64,000 nucleotides of DNA from Seiridium cupressi (taxonomy: Eukaryota; Ascomycota; Sordariomycetes; Amphisphaeriales; Sporocadaceae): assembly GCA_036674765.1 (NCBI GenBank), contig JARVKI010000021.1, positions 248,001 through 312,000 of the forward strand, given 5' to 3'. Shown piece by piece: positions 21,547 through 33,479 of the stretch. Below the pieces are notes generated by a model that was not told the DNA's origin, ran no database searches, and saw nothing but the letters and a program-made list of their open reading frames with translations. The translations under genes were made by a program, and so were the position numbers. The first letter of the stretch is position 1. Each line of letters starts with the position of its first letter.

Positions 21547-22360
21547 ATGAAGACCACAGTGACCATCTCCACAGCGCTCGCGCTCCTCACTGCGCGTCCT
21601 GCTATCGCCCAAGATCCCGACACAGACTACCTCAACTCCGTCTGCTCGCCCGAGGGCGACTTCACCTCAGGCTCCATCCCGCCCTGCATCGATGTTGTCA
21701 ACATTGAAGCAGCCTGCGCTCCCAACGGCACCTCAACTCTTGACCTTGAAGCACACGCGCAGTGCATGGTAGGCTCATCCCGGGTTTATCTTTCGACTTT
21801 CATGGACTAAGAGAACTTGCTGACCTCGAGTCTTATGGTGCAAAGGGTCTTACTTTCCGGAGTGGATTGGCTGCCGGCAGTGTCTCTTCGACCATGACGG
21901 GCTTAGCGAGCGCAATCTGACCTCGTATAAAGAGGTGGTAAGCTCAGTGAGCAACCTTCTTTGCACAGGCACACCCACGGCAGCCTTCCAGACGCTTTTT
22001 GAAAGCGTTGCAGCCGCGGCGACGGTTCCCACCACAGGCGGCACGACACTGTCCGACCTCGCGTCGGGCAACACGGCGGTCAGCGTGTACTACACAGCCA
22101 GTGGAAGTCAAGGACCGGGCCAGATCACCGGCAGCGCGACGGCCGCTACAGCCACGGGATCGGTCACCACTGATGCTGCTTCGACAACTGGGAAGACAAC
22201 TTCTGGAGCAACAGGCGGTGGCAGCAAGACCACGGCTGCGTCTTCCACCAAGACACCATCCACTTCAAGCTCCAGCAACGTTGCTGCGCCGACTCGGATG
22301 GCAACTGGAAGCAGCTTCTTGTTCGTCATGGCTGGTGGTGCGCTAATGGCTGCATTATAG
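21547..22360 (+). CDS. Secreted Cys-rich protein, likely GPI-anchored; acceptor site broken
   Basis: Signal peptide at residues 1-21 (MKTTVTISTALALLTARPAIA), a Cys-rich domain, a long Ser/Thr/Gly-rich stalk, and a hydrophobic C-terminus after a small-residue stretch, typical of GPI-anchored fungal wall proteins. Exon 1 is 21547-21768 (74 codons, ending QCM before gtaggc). The second exon reads CKGSYFPEWIGCRQCLFDHD from 21839. Joined, they give eight cysteines and about 247 residues. The intron has a good gctgac branch point near 21820, but the two bases before 21839 are GG (21837-21838) where AG is expected. The real AGs nearby give the wrong frame or stops. This is either an acceptor mutation, a sequence error, or an unusual splice. 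Function unknown. Confidence 0.65.
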
Positions 22361-22728
22361 AAACCGTGGGTGTGTATACGGACGAGATGTCTAATGTTCA
22401 AAGGAGTAACGTCGAATATGAAGACGATAATGATAAATAGTAATAGTTGCCTCGTATTATTGACAGCATATGCGTCGCTTACCAGGTCACAATGGTTCTC
22501 GTCTAGCCATGCCAATACCCCGAACTATTTTGGAACAATTCATATCTCTTTCGTATTAATACTACGAATGCGCATTCTCAGGGAGAGGGACATGAAAATA
22601 TGCACCAACAATCATTCACCACGCACTCAAGTCCTGGTGCTACTACCCCGTTTTGACCGATGTGGTGAAAGGGCAATGATCATGTTTCAACCATACGGAG
22701 TTTCCTCGTCCTTGGCTGCATGCCATGA
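22361..22728. other. Convergent 3' intergenic region
   Basis: Between the 3' ends of the GPI-type gene and the GFA-family gene. AT-rich; no gene seen. Confidence 0.45.
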
Positions 22729-23329
22729 TTACTCAGGCATGTGCTCAAAGGGCTTTTCCAGCTTCTCTTGGCAGAAGGGCAACTTGCCGACGGTCCAGAT
22801 CTCGGTATCCTGCATTGGGGGACAGATGCGTTAGCTTAGCTGAACGACTGTACCTAGCCGTTCCTATAGCGGGAAGGCCGGGGCGCCTCAATGACGTCAT
22901 GCACAAACTTACCGGCTTCAGCTTCTTCTTGTCCTCGCTGCTGAGGGTGCCGCCCTTGAGGGCAATGATCGGGGGAGCAGCATCGGGGTCGTGGGCGATG
23001 GGTGAGCCGCACTCGGGGCAGAAGATGCGGTGCACGGCCTGGCCGGAGGAGCCCTTGCTCGAATAGGACTTGGTGTTGCCGCTGATAGTGAGCTTGTCCT
23101 TGGGGACTACAACGACAAGAGCTGTTTCAGAAGTATCAGGTCAGCCAATTGGCTCCGAAGAGAAGCTGGATTGACAATGTTCGTCTTGTCGGGCGGCACG
23201 TGGTGGCTTACAGTAGGTCGAACCGCTCTGACGCTGGCAGTCATCACAGTGGTCGTATCCCACAATAAGGGGGTCGGCGTCGACCTTGTATGTGACGGAG
23301 CCACAGAGGCAGTGACCGTTGAGAACCAT
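22729..23329 (-). CDS. GFA-family (glutathione-dependent formaldehyde-activating/CENP-V-like) protein
   Basis: Small zinc protein of the GFA/CENP-V fold. Members are annotated as glutathione-dependent formaldehyde-activating enzymes, but most fungal copies are uncharacterised. Three exons (23329-23212, 23121-22913, 22809-22729; introns 90 and 103 bp) join in frame to 135 residues, the usual length. Zinc ligands are all visible: CLCGS near the N-terminus, CDDCQRQSG (about 33-41), and CPECGSP in exon 2. The last exon encodes WTVGKLPFCQEK and ends HMPE. No targeting signal, so cytosolic. It converges with the GPI-type gene. Confidence 0.88.
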
Positions 23330-24775
23330 TATGGCGGGTGTTGAGCTTAAACTGGATACAGACGAGGTAGCTTTGAAATACTATGGTTTCCAAGACTGGA
23401 TATCGCAATGGTACAGATGATGAGAGTGAGTGAGAGAGATGTCCTACGACCTATGGCAGTTGGGGGATCACTTTGCGTTTAAATACCTTGCTTGGGCTTT
23501 GACAACTCTCTCTGGTCAGACTTGCTCTGGACGATCTGCGGCGGTGCCTGCCGCACAGTGGCACGCCGTTGCAGTCGAGCGGCAGATAGCAACTGTCTGG
23601 GCTTCCAAATCATGGGAATCCATCACTTGCTGGATTGGGCCTATCTCAAATCGCGGCTCGTAGCTTCTCACCCGTTCACTTACACGGATCTGCCTCTGAC
23701 CTGCATGTCACAACCCACCCTGACCTGTAGGATGACGATAGCGGGGCCAACTAACCAGGATGCGTTAAATGTGGATTGGGTGGTCTACGGCGGGGTAGCT
23801 GCTGCGCTATGGGTAGTTTGTAGTGTAGTGGACCCCGCAGTGCCTGGCAGACCTGGGGCGGGAGTGTGAAGGCTTCGCACCAGGGCACTTTGAACTAGGC
23901 GACCGGTATCTGGGCCCAATGGCCGTTTCCCCATCCCATGGAACTGTTGAAGAAGTCGCTTTGGGTCTATATCTTGGGTTTCAGGTATTTGGAACATAAG
24001 TCAATCATGAGATAACTCCCGACCAGCAGACTTACCCAATTATGACGTACTGTGACTTTGTGACGGACCGTGACAGCGACAGCCATAAGAGGGGCTGCAC
24101 TACGTTATTTGTCATTATGATGGCTCCAAGCTCCAGCCAGACGATCCAGTGTCTTGCTTGGTTCCCGGGGAGCAGCTACTATGGGGCACAGCCGATGGAG
24201 ACAGGATAGTTAGTTAATCATAGTTGGTGGTATTTGGAATTGTCTCCCTACAAACACTCGGTGCCGATGGCCTACGCGGGAAGCCGGCCGAGTCGAACCC
24301 ATGTATGCATGCATGGAGCTCCCCCGATAGACCTGAGACGTCATTATTCCTCCTTTGCCCTGCCGTGTGTCCATTGCACCCCCGAGGGATCCCGTTTCAG
24401 AAGAGCCTGCCACTGCAGCGCCGATAAGGCAGCTGGCTGGAGTAACGTTGGAGGATCTACCTTATAAGCATAGGACGCAACGAACCTTATTCCATACCAC
24501 CCATTTCTACCTCTTCGTCCACACTTGATTAGCATGACGACGTGCCCTCCTCTGTGTGAGTGGCACAGAAGTCATCATTTTCCTTCTCCCTAAGACTAAA
24601 GCACACTTATTTTGCAAAACTACTCCCTCCTGGTGGAGCTTAGTCGAGATATGTCGGCAAAGCAAGCCCGAAACACGCAAGGATTTTGACCGTCATTGAC
24701 ATGAGAGTTGTTTCATTAGGTTCTACGTTATCCATCTACCATCATATATGCTCGACTACTTCCAACAGTATTCGT
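23330..24775. other. Intergenic region
   Basis: Promoter of the GFA-family gene on the left, 3' flank of galactose oxidase on the right. I see no gene. A self-complementary atgcatgcat motif lies near 24305. Confidence 0.4.
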
Positions 24776-26899
24776 TCAGGGCAACAAGATCTTGAACTGC
24801 GTGGCAACGCTAGGGACACCCGCCCCATTGAGCGCAAACAACATCCAGTAGCCAGGCAACAGGACTCCGGCATCAGTCGGCAGCGTGATGCTGTAAGTCA
24901 GCGTGCCGGCGTTCGTCGTGGTCAGCGGCACACGTCTCTGATCAGTGTTCACCGTATGCGTGGACGACCCGTGTCTGATAAGAGCAAATGTCGCCGCTAC
25001 GTCCGTCGAAACAGTGAACTTGTTACCAGGCTTGAACGACGTTGCCGACACTGTCTTGATAATAGGTCTTGTTGCACTGCTGCCGTCTGCATTGAAGAGG
25101 TAGGGAGGGCTGTAGATTTGCGCCGTGAAATGATTCTGGAGACAGCCTGTGCCGCAAAGGCCACCGCCGCCACTAAGAACTGTCGCGTCAGGGAGGAGAA
25201 GACCAATGCTGTGGTAGTTGCGTGGCTCGGCGATCGGAGCCACGACAGTCCATCTGAGAGTCGAGGGGTCAAACAACTCAGATGGCAGCGATGATGTGGT
25301 ATCAGTGAAGGGGACAGCGTATGACTGGCCACCAAAGACGAGCGTCTTGCCATCTGGAAGCACAACGGCGTTGGCAAAGGAGCGAGCGTACGACATGCTG
25401 GCGACCTGGGTGACGGTGGGCGTAGCAGCCGCATCGCCCAACTTGATTCTGTGCGTGTTCTTCGTGGCGGATGAGTCTTGGTAGCTAGGGGAACCACCTG
25501 CTGTAAGGATATAACCGTTGACAGCATCGTACAAGGTAGCCGTGCCGCACATGGAGTCCGCATCAGAGGCACGTGTGCCGGCAGACGTGTAAGAGCCAGT
25601 ACCCGAGACATTGAACCAGTTCACTATGACACCCGTTAGTACTAGGCTCCATGTATGTGTGAATAACGACTGCAGTAGTCTTCTGAGCCTCCTGTCTTGT
25701 AGAAAAAGCACAATTCCGGCGTCTGTCGCGTAATTTCATATAGCAGAAAAGGGAAGTTACTCACTCGCTTTACTTGGACCAGCCTGGAAGACTGAATTTG
25801 CCTTCCAAGCGAATAGCCAGGCGTGGTTATCCGTCCTGAACGCTCCCTGAGCATCGTTTGTCAGGATTGGAGTGACAGAGCACCCGGACAAGCTGGTCCA
25901 AGTGTTTGCGGTCGAGTTGTATATCTCGCCATTCTTCCCACCGTACCCACCATTCCAGGATCCGCCAATCGTGAAAATGCGCCCGTCAGCAATGGTGGTT
26001 TGTGCCTGATAGCCGCGACCCAACGCCATCTGGGCCCCTGTAGTCCAGGCACCTGAGCTGGGGCTATAATAGCTCGTCTTCTTGGCATCATTACCTCCAG
26101 TGACCACGATCAGGCCATTGGCGTCCGTCGATATTCCGGGGCAGAACATGTCATGCCCCGTGTTCGACACCACCTTCGGCGTCACGACCTGGCTAGAAGG
26201 AGTCCACAATGCTGTATCGGTCAGGCCCGTACCGCTTGTGAAGAGGTCTGGACGGTACGCAGACCAGAAGACCACGACGTTATCCCCGGAGATGGCGCCC
26301 GCTGCAGGGACGATGGGGAGGTTCAGAGTGACATCCCAGCTGCCCTGGGAGACCTTGGACGGGGCTACATATTTGCTCCCGTCCAATGTGGTATCTGGGC
26401 TATACACGTATAGCTCTGCCATGCTAGACCATTGATTGCCCACACCCTGCGCCTCAGATGAGGCTGTGATACGGACATATCTTGCGCTGGAGTTGGACCA
26501 GAATGAGTACTTGGTGGTAGCGTCGCTGAGCCAGTTTCCGTACGCAATAGGAGAAGACCAAGTGGTACCGTCCGTGCTGAAAGTAATGGTGTGTTGGCCG
26601 ATATCTCCGTTCCGCTTGCCGTCCTGGCGTGGCTGGTATCCAATTCCATTGACGACATAGGACTTCAGCAGATCTACCTGGATGTAATGCGGTAGTGGTG
26701 CGTTAGAGGGGCTGTACTGCGTGTGCCAGAACGTGCTCGTGTTGCCATCGATGGCCTTGGTCGCCTCATTGCCCGTGTTGGAGCTATCGGCAGACACCAC
26801 CCATCCCGTACGTGAGATGGGTTTGGCCCAGTCCCACGTCTGCTGAGCTGAAACGAACGGCAGCAGGAACAGGCCGGAGGCCCAGTTACTGAACAGCAT
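24776..26899 (-). CDS. gaoA: Galactose oxidase-type copper radical oxidase (AA5_2)
   Basis: Secreted enzyme oxidising primary alcohols such as the C6-OH of galactose to the aldehyde with release of H2O2. Exons 26899-25765 and 25623-24776 (141-bp intron splitting the Met codon of GPSKAMNW) give 660 residues. Signal peptide about 1-18. Then an F5/8-type (CBM32) galactose-binding domain to about 170, a seven-bladed Kelch propeller, and a C-terminal beta domain. Mapped on the Fusarium enzyme, the copper/radical site is complete: C253 (thioether partner), Y297 in RGYQ, stacking W315 in GGSWNGG, axial Y515 with H516 in RNYHS, and H601 in STHTVNTDQ. The tryptophan favours true galactose-type activity. 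The two domain-1 cysteines of the Fusarium enzyme are both Ala here (A37, A46). Confidence 0.94.
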
Positions 26900-29759
26900 T
26901 GTGCTACAATGCTATATATAGGCAACGAGAGACAAAGCTATAGACAGACAATGATCGAGTGTGCTATACGGGGGGCAGCTTTACAATCCGCGGAAAAGAG
27001 CAACTAGACGGACGATCAAGCAAGCTTTATATAGGCTTTCACCATAGACTTCGCCTCATGCTGACTGTAGAGCTAGCCGATGCCTATTTTCGGTATGATA
27101 AAGTATACTATCATTGCTCCACGGATGGCCGCCGACCACAGACCCGGCGAACATGTGCCTTGGCATTTTTCGGCAAGCTTGCCGAGGGGCATATTGCATG
27201 TGCAGAACGAATGTCAGCACTATGCAGTCGATCACGATGGCATCGAAGTTCGACTCTCTTGGTCAAGGCCCAGACCGGGTCTGTCGGCTTCAAGAGCGAC
27301 TAAGATATGGACGTTCAGGCAGCTCTAGAGCTGTCAGTAGAAAAGCGGTATGCATGGCGAGCCAGCGCGTCGGAGCCAGGCTCCAGGCGTGGAAGCCGTA
27401 TAGCGAGCCCAGCCACTAGTGAGGCGCATATAATATTGGACTATGATATATGCTATTGGTCTGACAGCTTAAGCGACGACAAAAAAACTGCAGCTAGATG
27501 ACGAAGTGGCGTTGCGCAATAAGTCTATACATAACCTTATCTTCAATCTCGGACGAGAGATGGGTTGCTGGCAGACGCTTGATACTGTACCTGTATGGGG
27601 TGTAGGTTGGTGTTTTGTGGGAGCGCCTTACTCGGCTCGGACCGCAAGAGTGCTGTCGATCGCCGGGAAAACTTGCTTCCAAATCGAGACGACTGAATAC
27701 AAATTGTGAGAGCTCGCTCTCTTAAGCTTGCATGTCTTCATGTCTCCCTATCTCGGATACCGTATCCGACAAGGATCTGACGAGCAGATAGCGAGCAAAA
27801 CATTTGTGCTGTCAACCGCCGTGTCGTAATATCAAATCTTCGTTATCCAGCCCTTAGCCCTGATGTTCAGGCTAATGTGGCTGGGTAGACTGGAGCTCTG
27901 TTCCTGCATAGCGTGGCCAGGCGCACTACTTCTCCCGGTTAGAACTCCCGAGGCATCATGGCCTACCCCCGACGCAGAGTGTTCATAGAGCGGCGTTCAT
28001 AGACGGCCCTGCATTCCGAGGGGGTGTGTGTGCGCGTATGCACTTATGTCAGTCTGACTTCGAGCTCGTGCCTTACTGATGTGGCTGCAGCAATATCATA
28101 TGGTCGAACAATGGCGCGATAATGATGCCGCTTACGTTGTTTCCCTACACACGGTTGGTGAGATTTATGATGCCGAGACCCCAGGCAGACATAACCCTAC
28201 TGCGGTGCGTGAGCTCGACTCCTACTTCCCAGGTCGACAGTGTGGCCATATCCTAGCCGGATGTCGCGAAAGAAGCGAGGATCCGTTCGCAAACTATGCG
28301 CCGTCGCACGTGTTGTGGTGACAACCGCTAAGCAAGATTTAGCTTTTCTGCAACCTGCCTCTTCGGTGTAGCGGTTCCTAGTCTACCAATTTAGTCAGCC
28401 GCCGTGGCAGTCTTTACTTTGCGAGCTCCGGATATAGAATTGGTAACGAATAGAAGATCCGATTGCCTCCAAGGCAGCCTTCCCACCTTCTCGAAAGGGG
28501 AGAGTCTTTCAAGACCCCTGTCAGCTCACTAGCAAAGGGCGGAGGAATTTACACTAGCACTAGGCGATGGCAGCCGAGCCTGAAGTTTGAAGAGTGGTTT
28601 TCTCGCGAAGCATGCAAGAAGCGCGCATCATCATACCAGCACTGAGAATGGAGACCACGGCTAGGGCTCCGAGAGGCCAGCAGCTACCTAGGCTTTGCTA
28701 GATACATACATACGTTCTCGGTGTGGCCCCTGCCCTCGTATGGCGTGCATACGACTATCAGCATCGATCGTCTCGGATAGGCTATGCTCTGCTAGACGAC
28801 CATAGTGATAGCTTCACCGTTCGGAGGCACAAGTGCAGTTCACCCCTGACCTTGCAGGTTTGGTACCGACCACATGTCATTGAGCCACGCTCACGAATGT
28901 GGGTTGCATGTACGTATTGTAAACACTGCACCCTCCGCAGCATGTCAGATAGTAAGCGAAGAATCTGCAGGCCGAGATTGCGCATTCTGCCGTGGGTGTG
29001 GTCATTGCATGCTCTTAAGGAGCTGCTGTTGTTCGAAAATGAAATGATAAAGAGGACGAATCGAAATGTTGGAATCGATCGTCCCTCCAAGACCTAATTT
29101 TAGACGCGGAATTCTGAAATAAATAAAGCGAACTATTTCCCCACGAATACTAGGTATTCAAGCTTCGTCGGGTCATGGAAGAGCATTGTTGCCAACAGGA
29201 TGATTGAACGAACAATTCGACTATCGAATCTCTGCATATGTAAGCTTCAGCTAACGAATTCCTTGGACAGTAACGACGGAAGAGCTTGAAAGTGCAGATT
29301 CCTTCGAGAACTAGTGGCTATTCGTTTCAACCAAAGGCAGTGGATTGCTGCCGCGTACGAACTGCTGAACCGTGCTGCACGCAGTCCAGTTACAAAATGC
29401 AGAGAGTAGTTGTAGAACCCCCACACTCCCAGGGGTAGCATCTATGTGCACTGATGGCTACCAATACATAGGAAGCCTATTCGTCTAAGTCAACGCTGCA
29501 GATCTCAGGGGGCACACACCGTAGCCGATTCCTTGGCAGCTGCACAGCGTGGAGTTGCATCGTCGGAACCAGCAAGTCAGCCGCACAAGGCTTCCCAGCA
29601 GTTTTCAGCACCCGAGTATGTACGTGCGATGCATTATGTTCAACGCAGATGTTCTCAGGCAGAAGTCTGGCTTCGGCGTGATCTGACGAGGTTCGAGTGT
29701 GCTCCTCTCGCTCGCATTAGGACATTGACTCCTGCGGATTACTGTCGGATTGGGTGCGT
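26900..29759. other. Gene-free region upstream of galactose oxidase
   Basis: The first few hundred bases are the galactose oxidase promoter (minus strand). From about 27300 to 29750 there are only short, overlapping, unrelated readings on both strands. It may be decayed sequence, like the adjacent DUF1365 pseudogene, but I found no transposon ends. Confidence 0.4.
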
Positions 29760-31061
29760 TCATTTTGTGACTAGGACTCTGTCCGACAAATTCCTGTTCA
29801 CCAGATCATAATCCAGGATAAAAATGCCTCTCAGGGGAAATTTCTCAAGCCACATCAGTTCCACATTACCGAGGGCAGTTCTCTCTGTCATCAACAAGCT
29901 TAGGACAAGAGACCAAAAAAGCCTTTCCTCTTTGGCAGATCCATGGTTTAAGATATAAGCGTACATTCAAGACAGTCTAAAGTCTTGAATATATGTCATC
30001 GTATGAGTGGCTGGGCCTTGTCTTGAGGCCTGACTCGATGTTAAAGGTCGTTGTATTTGTTCGGGTCTTCGACGCAAATATTGTCCCAGCTTGAAGTATG
30101 CAAAATCCAACGGACCCACTGCTGTGAAAGCAAATGGCGGTTTCTTGAAAAGCAGTTTTGGAAGTAAATCCGGTCTAGAGATCCAGGTCGTGCAGCTGTC
30201 GTTCAATTAACAGAACAAGGCATCGAGGTCATGAGAATAGTAAACAAACCTGGTGTAAAAGGCTGACGTTAAGACTTTAAACTCCAAGGCATCTTTGGCG
30301 TCCACTGCTTCCTGCGTAGATGGTGATATCATCGGCTCTACGGTTGCGTCTGCGATACCGCTAGGGATGTACTTTATTACCAGCTCGTTAGATGACCGGC
30401 TCACCAAGTGACTTAGTTGTTTTCGAAACACTAGTTCGAGCTGACGTTCGGTTTCATTTGCTCGGCGTCCAAGGCTCTCTCTCAGCGGCTCTGGTCGATA
30501 CCAGACGTGGAGCTGGCGCTTGAAAAAGAGAGTGCCGGCCGGCTTTACAATCCTGGGGAATGTCACGAAACCAACCCACCACCATGATGCCAGAAACTTC
30601 AGCTCATGCCAGAATGACAACCCGTCTGGGTCGATAGCGTCCCCATTCGAGAAGATACAGGCCACTAGTTCCGTGTGAGATCTAGGAGACACGAGGCAGG
30701 TAGTGTTGACAAGCGTTCCGCGGCCCTCCAACATTGGCGCGAAAGGATGGTTTACAACGAGCGAGTACTTCCCTTTCCTGGAATTGAAAGAGGACACATG
30801 GAAGTCCTTCGGCCAAGCGCGGCGCATCGTACCGTTCGATTTCTTAGCTGTCTGTTTCGCTTCGTCGCCCTTTGGGTTGACATCCGAGTCGCCTACAGCC
30901 TTGGTGACTGGGTCGCTCGCTTCCAGCAAATACACGCGCCGCTCACCGAAAGTATTGTGAACTTCCGGGATGATGGCTATCGTGTCCTTCTCTGCGTAAT
31001 AGAGATACCAGAATGAGGCGGTATTGAAGTGGTACCCCAAGAAATTAGCCGCAGTCACCAA
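29760..31061 (-). pseudogene. DUF1365-family pseudogene (two in-frame stops, N-terminus missing)
   Basis: The reading from 31061 begins within the conserved family motif NFLGYHFNTASFWYLY and continues with EVHNTFGERRVYLLE, KDFHVSSFNSRKG, WVGFVTFPRIVKPAG and LHVWYRPEPL, all typical of fungal DUF1365 proteins. It stops at TAA (30209-30207), yet the same frame goes on with family-like sequence (NDSCTTWISRPDLLPKLLFKK ... RRRPEQIQRPLTS). A second in-frame stop TGA (29969-29967) is again followed by family-like sequence (YAYILNH ... ALGNVELMWLEKF). Upstream of 31061 the usual first 100-150 residues are not recognisable, and a stop lies just upstream. DUF1365 genes often accompany lipid-modifying cyclopropane synthase genes, but none is near. 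A truncated product of up to 284 residues could still be made. Confidence 0.8.
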
Positions 31062-31871
31062 ATCACGTAGGAGTATCGAGAGGGCTCAACACCCTGGGGC
31101 AGCTATAGCAGCGCCCACGATCGGCATGTCTCAGAAATAAGCCAGTAACAGCAGCACTGAATGCTCTACTATTTGCCATCGTTTCAACAGAGTGCAAATA
31201 ACCAGCAGATAAGCACCAGTGACCGTTCCGAAGAGCGTGTAGTAGCAGAGAGCCAATGTACCTGCAGCGCTCATGCGCCAAGGCAATGCCCGAACTCTGT
31301 CCATGGGCTTTATTCCTACGGTGTTGGTGACTGCCCAAGCCGATATCTGTTGAATGCGCAACTGCAAGGCAAAACCATGGGCGAGCAGAAGCAAGAAAAC
31401 CAAAGGAAGGAAACAGCAATTATATGGCAGTGGTTGAAGGTGCGCGAAGCCACGATACCGCATTTCTGATACACTTCCCACGCACAGTTTCCCCACTCGG
31501 CTTCAGTGATGAATTGTGGCTACACGCGCTAGTGTGCATTAGAGCGTACTGGTACAAGTCATCGGACTTAGAGAACCACACTTAGGCCCGGCTTAACGAT
31601 CCGCGCCACAGAAGTTGCCTCCCCGATTGACTCAGCGGGGTGGCCGACGCTTCTCAGCCCCTCCAGCAGCACACTCATCACACCGTCATATTTCCACGTC
31701 CTTCTACCAGCCAAGCAGACTTTCAACACAAAACCATCCCAATTGACTAACCTGTCCGCACTCCATTACCACCAAAGCATATAGACAGCGACCAAATCAG
31801 TATCTGGACACTTATAAACACGATTATTTTACATCCACCACCGAGAAACACGCAGAACACCCGCTTTCACC
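31062..31871. other. Region between DUF1365 pseudogene and mbf1
   Basis: The left part should hold the 5' end of the DUF1365 gene but shows only a hydrophobic, unrelated minus-strand reading (31131-31496). The right part, from about 31600, is C/T-rich mbf1 promoter and leader. Confidence 0.4.
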
Positions 31872-32533
31872 ATGTCTGACGATTGGGAATCCGTCACCAA
31901 GATTGGTAGCCGCACACGTGGCGGCGGCGCCTCTCAGCGTGAAACCGTGGTCCGTAGCAGCGCTGCCCTCAATGCTGCACGACGATCAGGAGCTGCCATT
32001 TCCACAGAGAAGAAGTACGCAGCGGGTAACCTTGTAAGTTCCTTCGCACCCGAATTATCCTGCTTCCCTTGTTTGGGAAGAAGCGTTGCGTCATATTCGC
32101 ACCCAATCGACCCCACCGAGAAGCGCACGAGCTGGGTCCCTATGATCTTGTCCACGCGCAATCACGACGTGAAATGTCTTTTTCCCACTCGAGTTCTTTT
32201 CGCTGACAATTCCTTCCTCTCCAGACCACCAAGTCCGGGCCCGAGGGTCAGCGCATGACCAAGGTGGACCGCGAAACCGACATCGTCAAGCCCAAGACGG
32301 TCGGCAAGGACGTTGGAAAGTTGATCCAGCAGACGCGAGACGCCATGGAACCCAAGATGTCACAAAAGCAGCTAGGCGAGAAGATCAACAAGACGCCGGC
32401 CATTGTCGCCAGTTTCGAGCGCGGTGATGCAGCACCGGACCAGCAGATACTAGCTGCCATGGAGCGGGTCCTCAAAGTCAAGCTCAGGGGGAAGGATATC
32501 GGCCAGCCCTTGGGCCCCAAGAAGAAGGCGTAA
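31872..32533 (+). CDS. mbf1: Multiprotein-bridging factor 1 (MBF1)
   Basis: Conserved coactivator that bridges bZIP-type activators and TBP, and also acts in ribosome-collision quality control. Exons 31872-32033 and 32225-32533 join to 156 residues. The 191-bp intron has a cgctgac branch point near 32201. The MBF1-specific N-terminal domain starts [12 protein letters not shown]. The C-terminal Cro/C1-type helix-turn-helix (about 84-138) contains [20 protein letters not shown], and the protein ends in a Lys-rich tail. The start codon is the first ATG after a pyrimidine-rich leader. Nuclear and cytosolic. Confidence 0.95.
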
Positions 32534-33479
32534 GGCCGGGTTTCTCCTAGAGCAGACAAACGAGGAGTAGTGGAGGCGGCCACTAGGTCGGTGATGGACT
32601 TTGGGCCTGTCGTTGGGTGAAAGCTCTCGGCGTTCACATTTCGACCCAAAGCAGTTCGCTTCGTAGAAGAGCGGTCATCTTTGGACGCGTTGCCGCAGCA
32701 GGTATGCCAGTCTGAAAGGGCAATGCGACCAATGAGCATAGCATAGACAAAATAGACTTGTTTCTGGCCGGCACAACCTGTTCTAAAGCAAAACGAAGTG
32801 CCTCTCGGGTGCTACTCACGAAGGCTGGGCGCCCAGAAGACGAACACCAGCGACCTCTATCTCTGGATTGATGCTGTCGATTCTGGCTCGTCGAGCAACG
32901 GCAGTGCTATCTACCAGACTAATCATTCCTTCTACTAGTTTGCTATCTCTTCACTGCCATGGTTTGAGGCGACATCCTATATTTACTAACAACGAATAAA
33001 GACAATGAGCACCAGTCTGGAATGCAAAACAGGGGACGAGTTACTAACTACTCCACGTTTTCTCACCGTGCTAGGGCTGAACAACAGTGCCATTGAGCCA
33101 TCCTATAACCCTATCAGATCAGATGGGCCAGCTACTATGACTAGTTCAGTCTATCTAGTCACTAAATAATCGTTTGTCTGCGAGTACTTATAAACTTATT
33201 AAACGTCATATGCAAAGGTCCTATTCAACTGAAGTTTGGTTTCAATCATTTTTCTTTATTACAGCTTTAATCGACTGCGGTGAGCAACCATATCCTATCC
33301 ATGCTTGAGCTGTATTGAACAGGTCGTGGTATCTTGCAAAAATCCAACTAAGCCATGCCATGCGATCCAATGAACTCCAGAACGCCATCCTCATGAGCAA
33401 TCAGCCTCAAATCAAACCCCGAATATCTCCAGCTCTGTTTGAGCTCTGGGGCCTCCTATGTGTTACAATACACACCCTC
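32534..33479. other. Convergent 3' region of mbf1 and cdt1
   Basis: 946 bp between two converging genes. AT-rich in the middle (32950-33260). No gene seen. Confidence 0.45.

Noticed and set aside
24288..24310. GAGTCGAACCC resembling a tRNA T-arm
   Set aside because: No T stem, anticodon arm or acceptor stem can be formed around it.
24686..25611. Two open readings of about 200 codons overlapping galactose oxidase exon 2
   Set aside because: They are shadows in other frames of a well-supported gene; no domains.
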